A stretch of 64,000 nucleotides of DNA from Maea johnstoni (taxonomy: Eukaryota; Annelida; Polychaeta; Spionida; Magelonidae). Positions 42,625 through 63,303 of the stretch are shown here, one piece after another; the stretch's first letter is position 1; every line of letters begins with the position of its first letter. The stretch spans positions 6,826,884 to 6,890,883 of the forward strand of contig OZ012693.1 of NCBI GenBank assembly GCA_963942565.1. The letters are read 5' to 3'. The position numbers and the translations under genes are program-made. The notes under the pieces are model-generated. The model worked only from the letters and a program-made list of their open reading frames with translations, was not told the DNA's origin and did no database searches.

Positions 42625-42908
42625 GGTACTTTTTACGATAGCTCATGAGAAAATGCGGTGAAAAGTCCTGCTGTCCTGCCACCACAACCAGTACTATTTC
42701 GCGGAAAATTTTGATAAGTGACGTCATTAAAATTAGCCCATTGGTCAAAAGTGTAATGCACGCGACACACGTGGTCATATTTACAATCAACAATGACGTA
42801 GCAATGACTTCTTACTCTCAGTGCAAGAGCACTGGACGGCCGACTGACTGATTGGTCAATTCAGCACTGTTCACCGCATTTTCTCATGATCTATGGCAAA
42901 ATAGTGCT
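42625..42908. mobile_element. MITE-like element with ~37-bp imperfect TIRs
   Basis: The left end ..ACTTTTTACGATAGC and the reversed right end ..ACTATTTTGCCATAGA both lead into TCATGAGAAAATGCGGTGAA (20 bp identical). The interior has no coding frame. In the copy downstream of gene II the right end is kept (about 48783-48835), but the left end has been replaced by other sequence. Confidence 0.75.
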
Positions 42909-44644
42909 ACAGAATACGGAATATAGATAATTTTCTTCAAGTCTGCATAATTGTTGGATCATATCTTTCTAATGCGCTACATGTAGGAGTGTGTCTTAAA
43001 TATGTATTTATCTCATAGTGCAAGGTTACTTATTTCAAGCGCAATTATTTGACTATTGTACAGGCGTATTTTGGAGAGTTGATATGACTCTACTTATCTG
43101 ATGGCATAATGTTTGTCATTTATCCTTTTGTTGATGATAAACGGGATATTTCTTCTTTCACACTCACTAGGTTTTCTTATTATATGAGAAGTATAATTAT
43201 GCAGCGTGCAATTCAGATGATAAACCGTTTCTTTTTTGTATTAATATGTGCTGCAATGTTGATTTGAAGATGTAACAAAATAACGTTAATATGAGGCAAG
43301 TTTTTATTATTGTGAATGGCAATTACAAATAATCCATGCTCACATTCACATAAAAAAGCATTCCATAGGGATTGCCCTGATTGAAGTTTGTTTTTTTCAT
43401 CGAATGTAAGCTTTTATAAATGTATTATTTGAATGTGCACAGGCCCCAATTCTTTCTGGACTATGTGGTTTGTTTCATTTACATCTATATTAAATCCACC
43501 AACTTAGCCCTTTTACAAGGGATACTTGGCTGGCTCATCCTTCGAAAATGTCACCAAGGAAGCGTGCAAACTGATTAATGGTTGCTCCCATAGAATGCAA
43601 CTGGCATGGAGCTGGTTCATTCAATTAATCTTTTCCCTATTTTCGAGTTCTCGCTAAGAATAATTATATACTCTTTATCTGAGTATAGGACCAACAAGCT
43701 CATTTTCTCCAGATATAGTCAGACCTGCAAAGATAAAGTGATAGGTCAATTAATAGAATTGATGACCTTGGCAATGTCTTAAGAAGGTTTTTATAGTATC
43801 AACCCTCCAGTAATAAACTGTTCAAATAAGCAATTACAAGTACTCCGTAGTCTACAATGTTTTTAAGGCTTACATTTTATGTTTAGTTCGTATCTGAAAA
43901 TAGTTTATTATTGAGGCATGCTGTTAGTGAAAAAATATTGTTAAATAATTGAAAGTATTATGTCCTTAATTCTCATTGGAAGTGGCAGGAAATGGCTGGA
44001 AATGCGTTTCAGAGTGTCTGCATCCTTAAGGCTTCTGGGTGCCTTGAAAATAATCCCTGTGATAACTGACCCAAGAACTTTTAAAATAGAGTGCATGGTC
44101 CTAAATTGATTACATACATACATACAATTGTAAAAGATGTATACGCAGCCAGTGTAACTATCATTTTTAATTCATCCTCGTTTGCAGCAAATATGTTTAC
44201 ATCAGAACATGAGTATGATTTAAAAGATATATTAGAAAAACACCTGTCCTCTCAGGTAAATGACATCGACCAAATGTTATTATTAGAATTACAATTAGTC
44301 TATGAATGTTTGTCGTAGCGTGCTAATATTTGCTCTATCATAGAAGAATGGCCAATTTGTTACCAAATAGCCTCTGCCCTAAGAAAAATATAATTGGGAT
44401 ACGAATCTTTTATGTATTCATGGTGCACTAATCATTTTGTGGTTGGTGCTCATTGGTAAAACTAGTATTATGAAATGGTATTTCATTGGCACTCAGACCC
44501 AAGCAAAAAAGGAAATATCGATGTGCGTGTAATTGCTCATAAGCGTAAGTTTCAAACCAGTTGAGGATTCAGAGATACCGTTGCCTGACATGGATCCAAA
44601 CGAGGAATATTTGCTGTTGCGTTCCTCCAGGATAGCGTAGTTAA
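42909..44644. other. Spacer between genes I and II, incl. upstream region of gene II
   Basis: No gene is supported; small frames at 43941-44123 and 44091-44318 lack domains. 43690-44753 is nearly identical to 50010-51085 upstream of gene III, so the shared promoter of genes II and III must lie in it. I could not assign a TATA box or start site. Confidence 0.6.
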
Positions 44645-47968
<3,324 letters not shown>

Positions 47969-48173
47969 ATTCACTGGATTGTTTAGTTGGTGAAAGTGAT
48001 CATCAAGGGTAAACAATGCTTACTGTCAACACTAAGTCTTAGGACTGGCCAGTCGTCTCGGTGAAGTAAATGGTGTGTCCGTCGGAGTTGTACCATTGCA
48101 TAGTCCCAAATGAAAACTGGGGGTAGGGCGGGAGAATTTAGGCCTAAAAACGGAGATAACTACAACTTTATTC

Positions 48174-48179
48174 AATAAA
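48174..48179 (+). terminator. Poly-A signal of gene II
   Basis: AATAAA about 205 bp after the stop, in the same context as gene I. Confidence 0.6.
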
Positions 48180-48348
48180 TATGGTATTTTCAGAATCGGG
48201 AGGGACTGGGCTTTTTATAATTATTTTTGTATTATTTGTTTTATATCTACAGAGTTTTATATCTACAAATTTCGTTCTGTTTCATGGTACGATTTCAAAA
48301 TTATACCAGATGTAAAACTCCCGTGCATTATTCGCCATTCTGTTATTT

Positions 48349-48622
48349 GCCCGGGGGGGGGGGGGCACTTGGGTATTTAGGGGGGTGCATACGTTCGTTA
48401 TCAAAATTTGAAAATACCCCTAAAGCACTGATTTCTGGCCAAAAAAGCACCCTTATTTTAATAAAACGCCGATTTTTTCCACTAAATAAACACCCCTTCT
48501 TTTATCAAAACACTGACATTGGATGAACGGGAACAAGTATTTTAACTTAAGATTGTATAATCCTCTGCTAGTTTAGCGGCAGCAAGTGGCGGCAGCAAAC
48601 TCGGAAGCCCAGTCACTTCGGT
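48349..48622. repeat. Inserted/replaced segment starting with a G-run
   Basis: It begins CCCGGGGGG (13 or more G) and GCACTTGGGTATTTAGGGG. Relative to the gene I flank (42577-42718) this segment replaces unrelated sequence and removes the left TIR of the MITE there. Probably a repeat-mediated replacement; class unknown. Confidence 0.6.
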
Positions 48623-48839
48623 AGTGACGTCATTAAAATAAGCCCATTGGTCAAAAGTGTAATTAACGCGACACACGTGGTCATATTTACAATCAACAAT
48701 GACGTAGCAATGACCTTTTAATCTCAGTGCAAGAGCACTGGACGGCCGACTGACTGATTGGTCAATTCAGCAGTACTGTTCACCGCATATTCTCATGAGC
48801 TATCGCAAAATAGTGCTACAGAATACAGAATATAGATAA

Positions 48840-50976
48840 TTTTCTTCAAGTCTGCATAATTGTTGCATCATATCTTTCTAATGCGTTACATGTAGGAGTG
48901 CGTCTTAAATGTGTATTTATCTCATAGTGCAAGGTTACTTATTTCAAGCGCAATTATTTGACTATTGTACAGGCGTATTTTGGAGAGTTGATATGACTCT
49001 ACTTATCTGATGGCATAATGTTTGTCATTTATCCTTTTGTTGATGATAAACGGGATATTTCTTCTTTCACACTCACTAGGTTTTCTTATTATATGAGAAG
49101 TATAATTATGCAGCGTGCAATTCAGATGATAAACCGTTTCTTTTTTGTATTAATATGTGCTGCAATGTTGATTTGAAGATGTAACAAAATAACGTTAATA
49201 TGAGGCAAGTTTTTATTATTGTGAATGGCAATTACAAATAATCCATGCTCACATTCACAAAAAAAAGCATTCCATAGGGATTGCCCTGATTGAAGTTTGT
49301 TTTTTTCATCGAATGTAAGCTTTTATAAATGTATTATTTGAATGTGCACAGGCCCCAATTCTTTCTGGACTATGTGGTTTGTTTCATTTACATCTATATT
49401 AAATCCACCAACTTAGCCCTTTTACAAGGGATACTTGGCTGGCTCATCCTTCGAAAATGTCACCAAGGAAGCGTGCAAACTGATTAATGGTTGCTCCCAT
49501 AGAATGCAACTGGCATGGAGCTGGTTCATTCAATTAATCTTTTCCCTATTTTCGAGTTCTCGCTAAGAATAATTATGAATTAATTATTAACCCAACCAGA
49601 ACCAACTTACTAGCTTTTCCAGGGTAATGGAGTCTTACTAACTTTTCCGGGGTAATGGAATTATAATCCTAATAGATTCACGTTGATATTGTTGTGCATA
49701 TTCAACTCTCCAAATGAACTGATTATTGAAGGTAATAGAGTAAGTAAGAATACAGTCAGTTACTAGCATATATTGTGCATATTTAACTAATTTGACTCCA
49801 CTTATATGTACTGTCCTTTGAAATAAAATTATATAAAACAACAAACCTTTGACATGTCTTCATTTTTTTCAAATATTCTTACGAATTAAGAATATACAAA
49901 TATAACTTTTAGTTGATACTATACACCTGGTAGAGTTACCATCGGGATAGAGTTAGTGCCATATAAATGGTGTGGCTGAATTAGTTCTGTTAACTGTTGG
50001 ACCTCTTTATCTGAGTATAGGACCAACAAGCTCATTTTCTCCAGATATAGTCAGACCTGTAAAGATAAAGTGATAGGTCAATTAATAGAATTGATGACCT
50101 TAGCAATGTCTTAAGAAGGTTTTTATATTATCAACCCTCCAGTAATAAACTGTTCAAATAAGCAATTACAAGTACTCCGTAGTCTACAATGTTTTTAAGG
50201 CTTACATTTTATGTTTAGTTCGTATCTGAAAATAGTTTATTATTGAGGCATGCTGTTAGTGAAAAAATATTGTTAAATAATTGAAAGTATTATGTCCTTA
50301 ATTCTCATTGGAAGTGGCAGGAAATGGCTGGAAATGCGTTTCAGAGTGTCTGCATCCTTAAGGCTTCTGGGTGCCTTGAAAATAATCCCTGTGATAACTG
50401 ACCCAAGAACGTTTAAAATAGAGTGCATGGTCCTAAATTGATTACATACATACATACAATTGTAAAAGATGTATACGCAGCCAGTGTAACTATCATTTTT
50501 AATTCATCCTCGTTTGCAGCAAATATGTTTACATCAGAACATGAGTATGATTTAAAAGACAGATTAGAAAAACACCTGTCCTCTCAGGTAAATGACATCG
50601 ACCAAATGTTATTATTAGAATTACAATTAGTCTATGAATGTTTGTCGTAGCGTGCTAATATTTGCTCTATCATAGAAGAATGGCCAATTTGTTACCAAAT
50701 AGCCTCTGCCCTAAGAAAAATATAATTGGGATACGAATCTTTTATGTATTCATGGTGCACTAATCATTTTGTGGTTGGTGCTCATTGGTAAAACTAGTAT
50801 TATGAAATGGTATTTCATTGGCACTCAGACCCAAGCAAAAAAGGAAATATCGATGTGCGTGTAATTGCTCATAAGCGTAAGTTTCAAACCAGTTGAGGAT
50901 TCAGAGATACCGTTGCCTGACATGGATCCAAACGAGGAAGATTTGCTGTTGCGTTCCTCCAGGATAGCGTAGTTAA
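48840..50976. other. Spacer between genes II and III with a 426-bp indel
   Basis: Nearly identical to 42905-44644. The exception is 49577-50002, present here and absent after gene I, where AATTATATA joins directly to CTCTTTATCTGAG. The indel contains two TTTTCC.GGGTAATGGA phrases but no TIR. No gene is supported. Confidence 0.65.
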
Positions 50977-56150
<5,174 letters not shown>

Positions 56151-56314
56151 ATTCTCTGTATTGTTTAGTCGGTGAACGTCATCAACAATGGTAAACAATG
56201 CTTGCTTTAACTACTTAGAACTGGCTAGTTATAACTTAGACTAAATTAGGCGGAAAGAGTACTGATCAACAAAATTCAAAATCAAACAAGGTCACTGAAT
56301 TCAAAAACATGTGA

Positions 56315-56320
56315 AATAAA
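56315..56320 (+). terminator. Poly-A signal of gene III
   Basis: AATAAA 165 bp after the stop. The 3' flank is unlike that of genes I and II. Confidence 0.55.
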
Positions 56321-57384
56321 TGTTTAAATGTGATGTCACGGTTCAACATATTTAGCACACATGGTGTTTTCGGTATTTTTGGATATACAGAGCCGACATT
56401 TTATTCCTGCAATTGATGAGTGGACACCCCGGAGATGATATACCATCGCTCGATCGATTGCCACACAATTTTCTGCGCATAGATGCATGGATGACCTCAC
56501 AATTGAACGTAGCTTAGATATGCAAGCTACGTGGGTCATTGATGTGCTTGGCTTATTATTTTGACATGTTATCCATGAATGTTTGCACAACCTGGCACTG
56601 ACAGACGTCAGGTTGACTGCTGCACGAATCAAATGTATGTACTGTATGTATAGATCGCAAATATAGATCGCTGTACTTTGGTCAAAAATAACTTAAAAGT
56701 CTACGTGACTTTTTGGGCATGTGATGTTAAGATTTTACTTGCTCTGAAGTTTTACCTTTCCTACGTAATACAAATTTTGCAAATCTACCTTGTTTATTCC
56801 ATTCATTTCGGTGTTAAATTCCCTTCTTACCATGCTACAATCCTCCTTGAAATGGGTACAAAAAATGTCATCGTTACGGTATATCTGATACTTTTCTAAA
56901 TCTGCATTAATTTTTATTGTTGAATTAAATTTTTCCAACGAACTACATGTAGCAGTATGTCTTGAATGTGTTTTTATGATATAGTGCAAGTTCACTTATT
57001 TTCAGCACAATTTACCTGTTCTTCATTAAATGTATCTGTCGAGGGTAGACCTTAGTATTTGTCCGCTATGTACATTCGTTCATTGTTTTATACTTTTCGG
57101 CGTGTGGATGTCTCTTAACATGATCAACAGTTTATAAATCAAGCTTTTACTGAAACTACAAAGTCAGTGAGTGGAGATAGTTGTAGTATTGAGATGGTAT
57201 TAAGTGGTTACCTATCATGCCATATAAGCATGGCTACGTACATGTATTGGTTGATAATCAAGATTACCTGGGCACCAATGGACGATTGATGAAAAGCACC
57301 TACAATCATGCCATGTAACAAGCGCTGTTGGACTTACTGTGAATATGTGAAGTAATATTTATCTATCGAGTGACGTGTATGGAT
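56321..57384. other. Intergenic, nothing recognised
   Basis: Single-copy-looking sequence. A few phrases after 56930 (ACATGTAG.AGT.TGTCTT, ATAGTGCAAG) resemble 42980-43040, so it may be an old version of the shared 3' flank. Confidence 0.45.
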
Positions 57385-58083
57385 TGTTATTGTATATTTG
57401 AAGTTAATAGCGACACTTGCAAGTTAATATCCTAATCTGTTTAACTAGTTTGTAGCTAGAGTTCATACAGGGTCTGCTATAACATATGGGGCGCCGTTTG
57501 TAACATCCCTATTTTTGTTGACAGAAGCAAATTTTGTCCAACAAAAGTCACTTTTGTCCAACAAAAGTAATTTTGTCTATGACAAAAGTAATTTTGTCTA
57601 CGACAAAATTACTTTTGTCTACGACAAAATTACTTTTGTCAGACAAAATTACTTTTGTCAGACAAAATTACTTTTGTCAGACAAAAGTGACTTTTGTCAG
57701 ACAAAAGTGACTTTTGTCAGACAAAAGAAATTTTGTCTATGACAAAATTACTTTTGTCTGACAAAAGCAATTTTGTCTTGACAAAAATTACTTGTCAACA
57801 AAAGTAATTTTGTCATAGACAAAATTGCTTTTGTCGAGGCAAAATTACTTTTGTGTTACACTTGGCGAGACCACTCGCCAAGTGTTACATTCAGAATTCT
57901 GTCCTAGTGCCTTGCATTGGTTATAGATGGCGTGGTACGTCCGCCTATAGACTGGTTGAAGCACTCGCAGACTCGAACACATGCATTCGATACACCATGC
58001 ACTATCGTTGGGCTGGTACGAACTAATACCGGCCGAGTGTGTTATTACTGTTTGAGTTAGTTGCAGTGGGTGTCACTAAAAGG

Positions 58084-58163
58084 CGAACGCAACCGAACGC
58101 ACCCGAACGCAAACGAACGCGCCCAAACGCAAACGAACGCACCCGAACGCCGGCGAATGCAAG
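58084..58163 (+). repeat. 10-bp minisatellite, eight units (CGAACGCAMC)
   Basis: Eight 10-bp units such as CGAACGCAAC and CGAACGCACC in the core of the foldback-like element. They are GC-rich in an AT-rich setting. Confidence 0.9.
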
Positions 58164-58862
58164 GAAGTTTAGTTGATGTGAATGACTGGGGCCATATACA
58201 TATACTTATTCAGCCCTTTATTTTTTAAAATATGTGTATCAATACATGTAGTTCATTTCTGGTCAGTATAACTAAGAGGATACTGCAGGTTTCTTTATTG
58301 AGTACAGCCCTCGCGGTAAAATGCATACAAATAAAGTGTAAAGTGTAAAGATAAACTAAATGGTTACAGATGTTGAACAATGAAACTGAACTTCATAGCA
58401 ACACATAAATGAAAACGGAAAATAATAAAATGCAATTGATTGTATGATCTTCTGTTAGAATCACCCTGACACTAAGACAAAATTACTTTTGTCGACACAG
58501 AAGTAATTTTGTCGAGGCAGAATTACTTTTGTCGAGACAGAATTACGTTTGTCAACAAAAGTAACTTTTGTTGAACAAAACTACTTTTGTCGTGACAAAA
58601 TTTCCTTTTGTCAACGAAAGTAACTTTTGTTAGACATAAGTAATTCTGTCTGACAAAATTACTTTTGTGTTACACATGGCGTAACCACTCGCCAAATGCC
58701 ACATTTTGGACTTCTGTCTCGACAAAATTGCTTCTGTCGACAAAAGTGTGCATGTTACAAACGGCGCCCCATAGTGCCTTGCATCGGTTATAGATGGCGG
58801 TGTAAGTCCGCCTATAGACTGGTTGAAGCACTCGCCGACTCGTGCACATGCGAGATACACCA

Positions 58863-58983
58863 TTAGACCCTCCGTGCCGTAACGTTACGGCCCTATGCTA
58901 AGCCTATTGTTGCTCTGACGGGGCTCACCTATCCCAACGGCAAACGGAACGGACAGCCTAAGAGGGCAAGTCTCCTGGTCTAA
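58863..58983. mobile_element. Nested 121-bp palindromic insertion
   Basis: Ends TTAGACC and GGTCTAA are inverted. The duplicated ACACCA lies on both sides, and the parallel core at about 57990 lacks the insertion. Inside is the perfect palindrome GCCGTAACGTTACGGC. Too small to encode protein. Confidence 0.8.
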
Positions 58984-60532
58984 CACACCATGCACTATCA
59001 TTGGGCTGGTACGAAATAATACCAGCCGAGTATGTCAATGAAGTCAATGAAGAAATACAAAGTGCAAACTAACACTCGTGATGGGGCATTTGCAAGCTCA
59101 AAATACAGGCAGGAAATGAAATTTTGTAAAACTCTTCAAAGCATCTCGATCGGGCTGCAGTATCTAGAACGAGATACTGCATCTCGATCGAGCGTTGGAG
59201 ATGCTTCAACTCGTCTATTCGATCATGCCCGCCATCTGCCATCGCCGCACGACACTAAGACAAAATAACTTTTGTCGACACATAAGTAATTTTGTCGAAC
59301 CAGAATTACTTTTGTCGAGACAGAATTACTTTTGTCGAGACAGAATTACTTTTGTCAACAAAAGTTACTTTTGTTGAACAAAAGTACTTTTGTCGTGACA
59401 AAATTTGCTTTTGTCAACAAAAGTAACTTTTGTTAGACAAAAGTAATTCTGTCTGACAAAATAACTTTTGTGTTACACATGGCGTAACCACTCGCCAAAT
59501 GTCACATTTTGGACTTCTGTCTCGACAAAATTGCTTCTGTCGACAAAAGTGTGCATGTTACAAACGGCGCCCCATAATAACATAACTCTATAGAATGTTT
59601 GATTGTATATGTGAAGTTAGTGGCCGTTGTAAGATAATATTCTTATCCGTTTTACCTCGTTTTCACTTAGAGTTCATACATGGCCTGTAGTAACATAACT
59701 CTATAGACATTTTGACTGTATATCTAAAGTTAGTGACACCTGTAAGTTAATATCCTAGTCTGTTTTAACTCGTTTGCACCTAGAGTTCATATAAGTCTGC
59801 TACAATGTAACTATAGAAATGGTGATTGTATATTTGAAGTTAGTGGCCTTCGTAAGATAATATTCTTATCCGTTATGCATCGTTTTCACTTGGAGTTCGT
59901 ACATGGTATGTTTTAACATAACTCTATAGAACTTTTAATTGATATTTGAAGTTAGTGACACTTGTATTTCAATATCATAACCTGTTTTTTAGTCTTTTGC
60001 ATCAAGAGTCCATACATGGTCTGCTATAACATAACTTTATAGATAGAGTAATACTAGTATTTGGCAAAAAAGGTATAGAGGGATTTTCAGCCCACGTCAT
60101 CGAGTCATTTCCATAGTATACGACAGACCAAGTGTATGCTCCAGTTGTGAATGGGTTAACAAACTAAGCCACTACAAAAATGTGCTATATGTACAAAATT
60201 GTGAATTTGTGTATATATGCTGCATTAGTAGCTGAAATGTTTTGGAACTATTCTAAAAGAGGAAGGAATTCCATTCTGATTCCGTCTTTTTCGTCCCGAA
60301 TCAGCTAGTCATACGGTTCAGTACGACAAAAGTTGGAAGAAACCAGCATCTAAATAACATGTGCACATGTGTCCTAATCACTGATGTCTTTCTGATAATA
60401 CAAATGGATATCTATAAAAACAAATGCCACTTCCTTAATTAGCCCAATGTGCAATGTTCCCAAGTCAGTAAGCTGTCAATGGTATTCCAAATAAGTATGT
60501 ACAAGAAATTATGCATCACTGAATTGGGGAAA

Positions 60533-61140
60533 AAAGTTTAATTAGTGATTGTTAATTCACAGCGACGAGCTTTAAGAAAATAAACATCCCTGTACTGGTA
60601 ATACAAGTTAATTGACGACTGTTTATTCTCACCAACAAGCACTTAAACATCCATGCACTTGGAACACCAATTAACTTGTGACTTGTATTCATACCAGCTA
60701 GCTTTAAAAACATCCCTTTATGGTAGTACACGTTAATTAGTGACTATGTATTCATTCCAGCAAGAACGTAAACATCACTCTATTTGGTTAGTGCAAGTTA
60801 ATTAGTGACTATTCATTCACACTTACAAGAACTTAAAGATCCCTGTATGGTAGTACAAGTTAGATAATGACTATCTATTCACACCAGTAGGAACTTAAAC
60901 ATTTCGGTAGTGCAAGTTATTAAGTGACAATTTATGCACATCAACTAGCCTTTAGAACCTAAACATCCCTGTACAGGTAGTACAAGTTAATTAGTGAATA
61001 TGTATTCATACTAAATAGGACTTTTAACTTCCCTGTACTTGGAATACGAGTTAATTGGCATATGTTTGTTCAGCGGGAATACAAGTTGATTGACTGTTTA
61101 TTTACTGGGAAGACAAGTTAATTGGTGACTGTGTATTTAC
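60533..61140 (+). repeat. About 64-bp tandem repeat, roughly 11 degenerate units
   Basis: Consensus landmarks: GTACAAGTTAATTAGTGACT, TATTCA, CCAGCAAGAACTTAAACATC and CCTGTA. Starts at about 60535, 60605, 60666, 60727, 60792, 60853, 60912, 60980, 61044, then two shortened units at 61079 and 61113. Confidence 0.85.
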
Positions 61141-61482
61141 CCTATGCTTCGTGCTTACACCAATGTACTATAATCTATTGTATATATCATTAAAAATTAT
61201 GATTGTGTAGGAGAGAGTCTGCGTTTTCGCCCAGATTGCCTTACTTGTTAGTAGCTTGAGTATATTGCCTCGATGAAAGAACCCTTGGCCCGGGGAAACA
61301 TCTTCACTCTACTAAAAGTATCGTGAAATCTTTCAGTTGCAAGGTTATAATTCCAAACGTTACACCACATGGTATACTCCCGTGTAAAAGGGAAACTGTG
61401 CCCATGACCACGAGTGGTAAACGTATGCGGACTTTATTGCAGTGCTATCTATTACATTTTACAATAAACCAGAGAAATACAT

Positions 61483-61722
61483 CCCCGTGGTCCGCAAACC
61501 CCATAGGCACAGCATGCGAGTACCTAGGGTATGTGCGCCTCGGGTTACGCGGTGTAGCCTGGGGAAGTATTGGTCACGTGATTTTTTTCAGCAGGCAGCC
61601 AATACACAGTACACAGGTTATCTATGACTCATATAGTCGGAGGCAGCGAAATTTTATGACGCATGCACAGTGCCCACTCCCTGTCTACTACTCCCAGAAT
61701 AAACCTACTGGGAAATCAGTTC
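61483..61722 (+). repeat. Dispersed repeat, inverted partner of 5228-5590
   Basis: Shares GAGAAATACATCCCC, the GCATGCGAGTACCTAGGG-type stretch, TGGTCACGTGATTTTTTTC and AGTGCCCACTCCCTGTCTAC with the 5.2-kb copy on the other strand. An internal segment of about 100 bp is missing. Confidence 0.8.
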
Positions 61723-63303
61723 ATTGTTATGGAGAGATGTGTAATTGTTTAGTTTTGGAAATTTCCAATAGAGGGGGCATATGTGTAGCATCAACCCCTT
61801 TTGGCATTGGGCAGGTAAGGTATCAAAACAAAATGATATGAGGTATTTAACGTTTCATTGTGCGTTCTAATTCGGAGAGTCAATCATCAATGATAATCAT
61901 TTCTTGTTAAAAGAATTTAAATTGTGATTGGGACTAACGAATTAAATGTATGAGTTCTATACATTGAATGCTAAACTAAAAATCCAATGTACATATCGGA
62001 ATTACTGACAGATTTTATTGGGGCCTAAATTATCTTAAAGCTATGTACTTTTAACGAAACTCTGAGACTCTCCAGATAACATGGATTAGGAGAATTTTGA
62101 AGAATAAAAAAGGTTGGAATATTTTCCCACATTACTAAATGATTAATGAAGTGTTGGTTTTTTGGGGTTTTTTTTTGGGGGGGGGGGGCGAGGTTGTCCA
62201 GTGTTTTTTTTTTTGTAAACGGATCTTTTCTCTCGAATAAAAAAGTAAAAAAAAAGTTTTTAAAAAAGTAGAATGCAACTTCCTAGAATATAAATCAATT
62301 AACGGAAAGCTCGTTAAGATGCGTGTACGTAGACAATTAAAAAAACAGGGCAAATATTACCTATCGTGCTTGACAAGATAACTTTGACTGGGAAATATTG
62401 TTACAATAATTTTTCAAAGTATTCAACAAACCTCTCGAAATAAGGTTAACATGGGGAAAAGGTTTAAATGACGGTGTTACGGTTGATATCATAACATTAA
62501 AGTGCATTTAAAATCCCGCAAAAACTACAAGAATGTGTTTTAAAAGATAAGTTCAATTCAAAATATGCATAATTGATTGATTGATTGTTTTTAACTAATA
62601 ATGTTGCACATCAATAAAAAAAAGATTCAAAGTAACAAGAACTTGTGTATGTGTAGCTCTCTAAAAGTATATATTACGGAGAGAAATACTGTTACCGGTA
62701 CATGTTATAGTGTGTTTGACAACGCATGAGGACTGCGGACGGATAAAGGTTCTTTTGTGAGTCAATACTTGTGAAATAGTTGAGTGTTCTACTTCCTGGT
62801 CGGTAGACTCGGTTTGTATCGTCTTTCCAGGTTGGTAGACTCATCATCTCATGCCGATTCATTAGCCATCAGTTAAATGAAGAGCCGGCCATGTGATAGG
62901 CGGCAAAATCGGATCTACCTTCCTGGTTGCTATGATTACAAAATAAACTTTGAAACAGTTTTCAAATACTCCGTCATGTATTAATTACTTCCAATTTCAA
63001 AATTTTAATGTAATCCATCTTGAGGTAATAAAAAAATCCTAGTTATTTTCGTCATTCTAAGTGTGTCTAATCCGAGATTTATCTTATTAAATTACATATC
63101 TCCAGGCGGCTGATCCTATTTCACACAGATCTCAACGCACGACAGGTGCATGAATGCCGTAAATAATGCATGCTCCCTTCCACTCAACCTGCGGCCCGCG
63201 GAGCGCTCATGCAGAAATTCTTTCAAGTCCTTTATTTATAGTAACACCCTTGTCAGGCTTGTGTATTGTACCAAGGCAGGGATCGTACACTTCTGGCTTC
63301 AGC
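61723..63303. other. Intergenic, nothing recognised; upstream of a possible gene
   Basis: Contains a T/G homopolymer cluster at 62155-62190 and A-runs at 62240-62270 but no gene. The last few hundred bases would be 5' UTR or promoter if the exon at 63304 is real. Confidence 0.45.

Larger units (their letters stand above)
57485..59576. mobile_element. Foldback-like element with palindromic subrepeat arms
   Basis: The ends are inverted copies of TATGGGGCGCCGTTTGTAAC (left 57485; right ends 59576), flanked by the 6-bp direct repeat ATAACA (57479-57484 and 59577-59582). The unoccupied site sequence is visible in the neighbouring 112-bp units. Arms are arrays of self-complementary units such as CTTTTGTCAGACAAAAGTGA (57530-57890, 58469-58773, 59252-59576). 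Each arm holds a (T)GGCGAG/CTCGCCA hairpin. The right arm and core are duplicated in tandem (period 803 bp; an internal terminus ends at 58773). No transposase is seen. The structure resembles foldback elements, including the TU elements described in sea urchins, but family identity is not shown. Confidence 0.85.
57385..60040 (+). repeat. About 112-bp tandem repeat, interrupted by a mobile element
   Basis: Units share TAACATAACTCTATAGA, TTGTATAT.TGAAGTTA, TTAATATC.TA..CTGTTT and AGAGTTCATACATGG. One unit lies left of the element (57385-57484) and four lie right of it. Unit starts (CATAAC or equivalent) are at 59581, 59694, about 59804, 59917 and 60031, giving spacings of 110-114 bp. Confidence 0.85.

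Noticed and set aside
44091-44318. 75-codon frame present in both spacers (again at 50423-50650)
   Set aside because: The spacers are near-identical duplicates, so conservation of the frame carries no weight. No domain or good start context.
57515-57742. Repetitive protein frame (FVYDK, FVRQ)
   Set aside because: Translation of the palindromic arm units of the mobile element, and not maintained in the other arms.
57530-57890. Possible CRISPR-like array
   Set aside because: The units are contiguous and self-complementary, with no spacers of constant length, in a eukaryotic mobile element.
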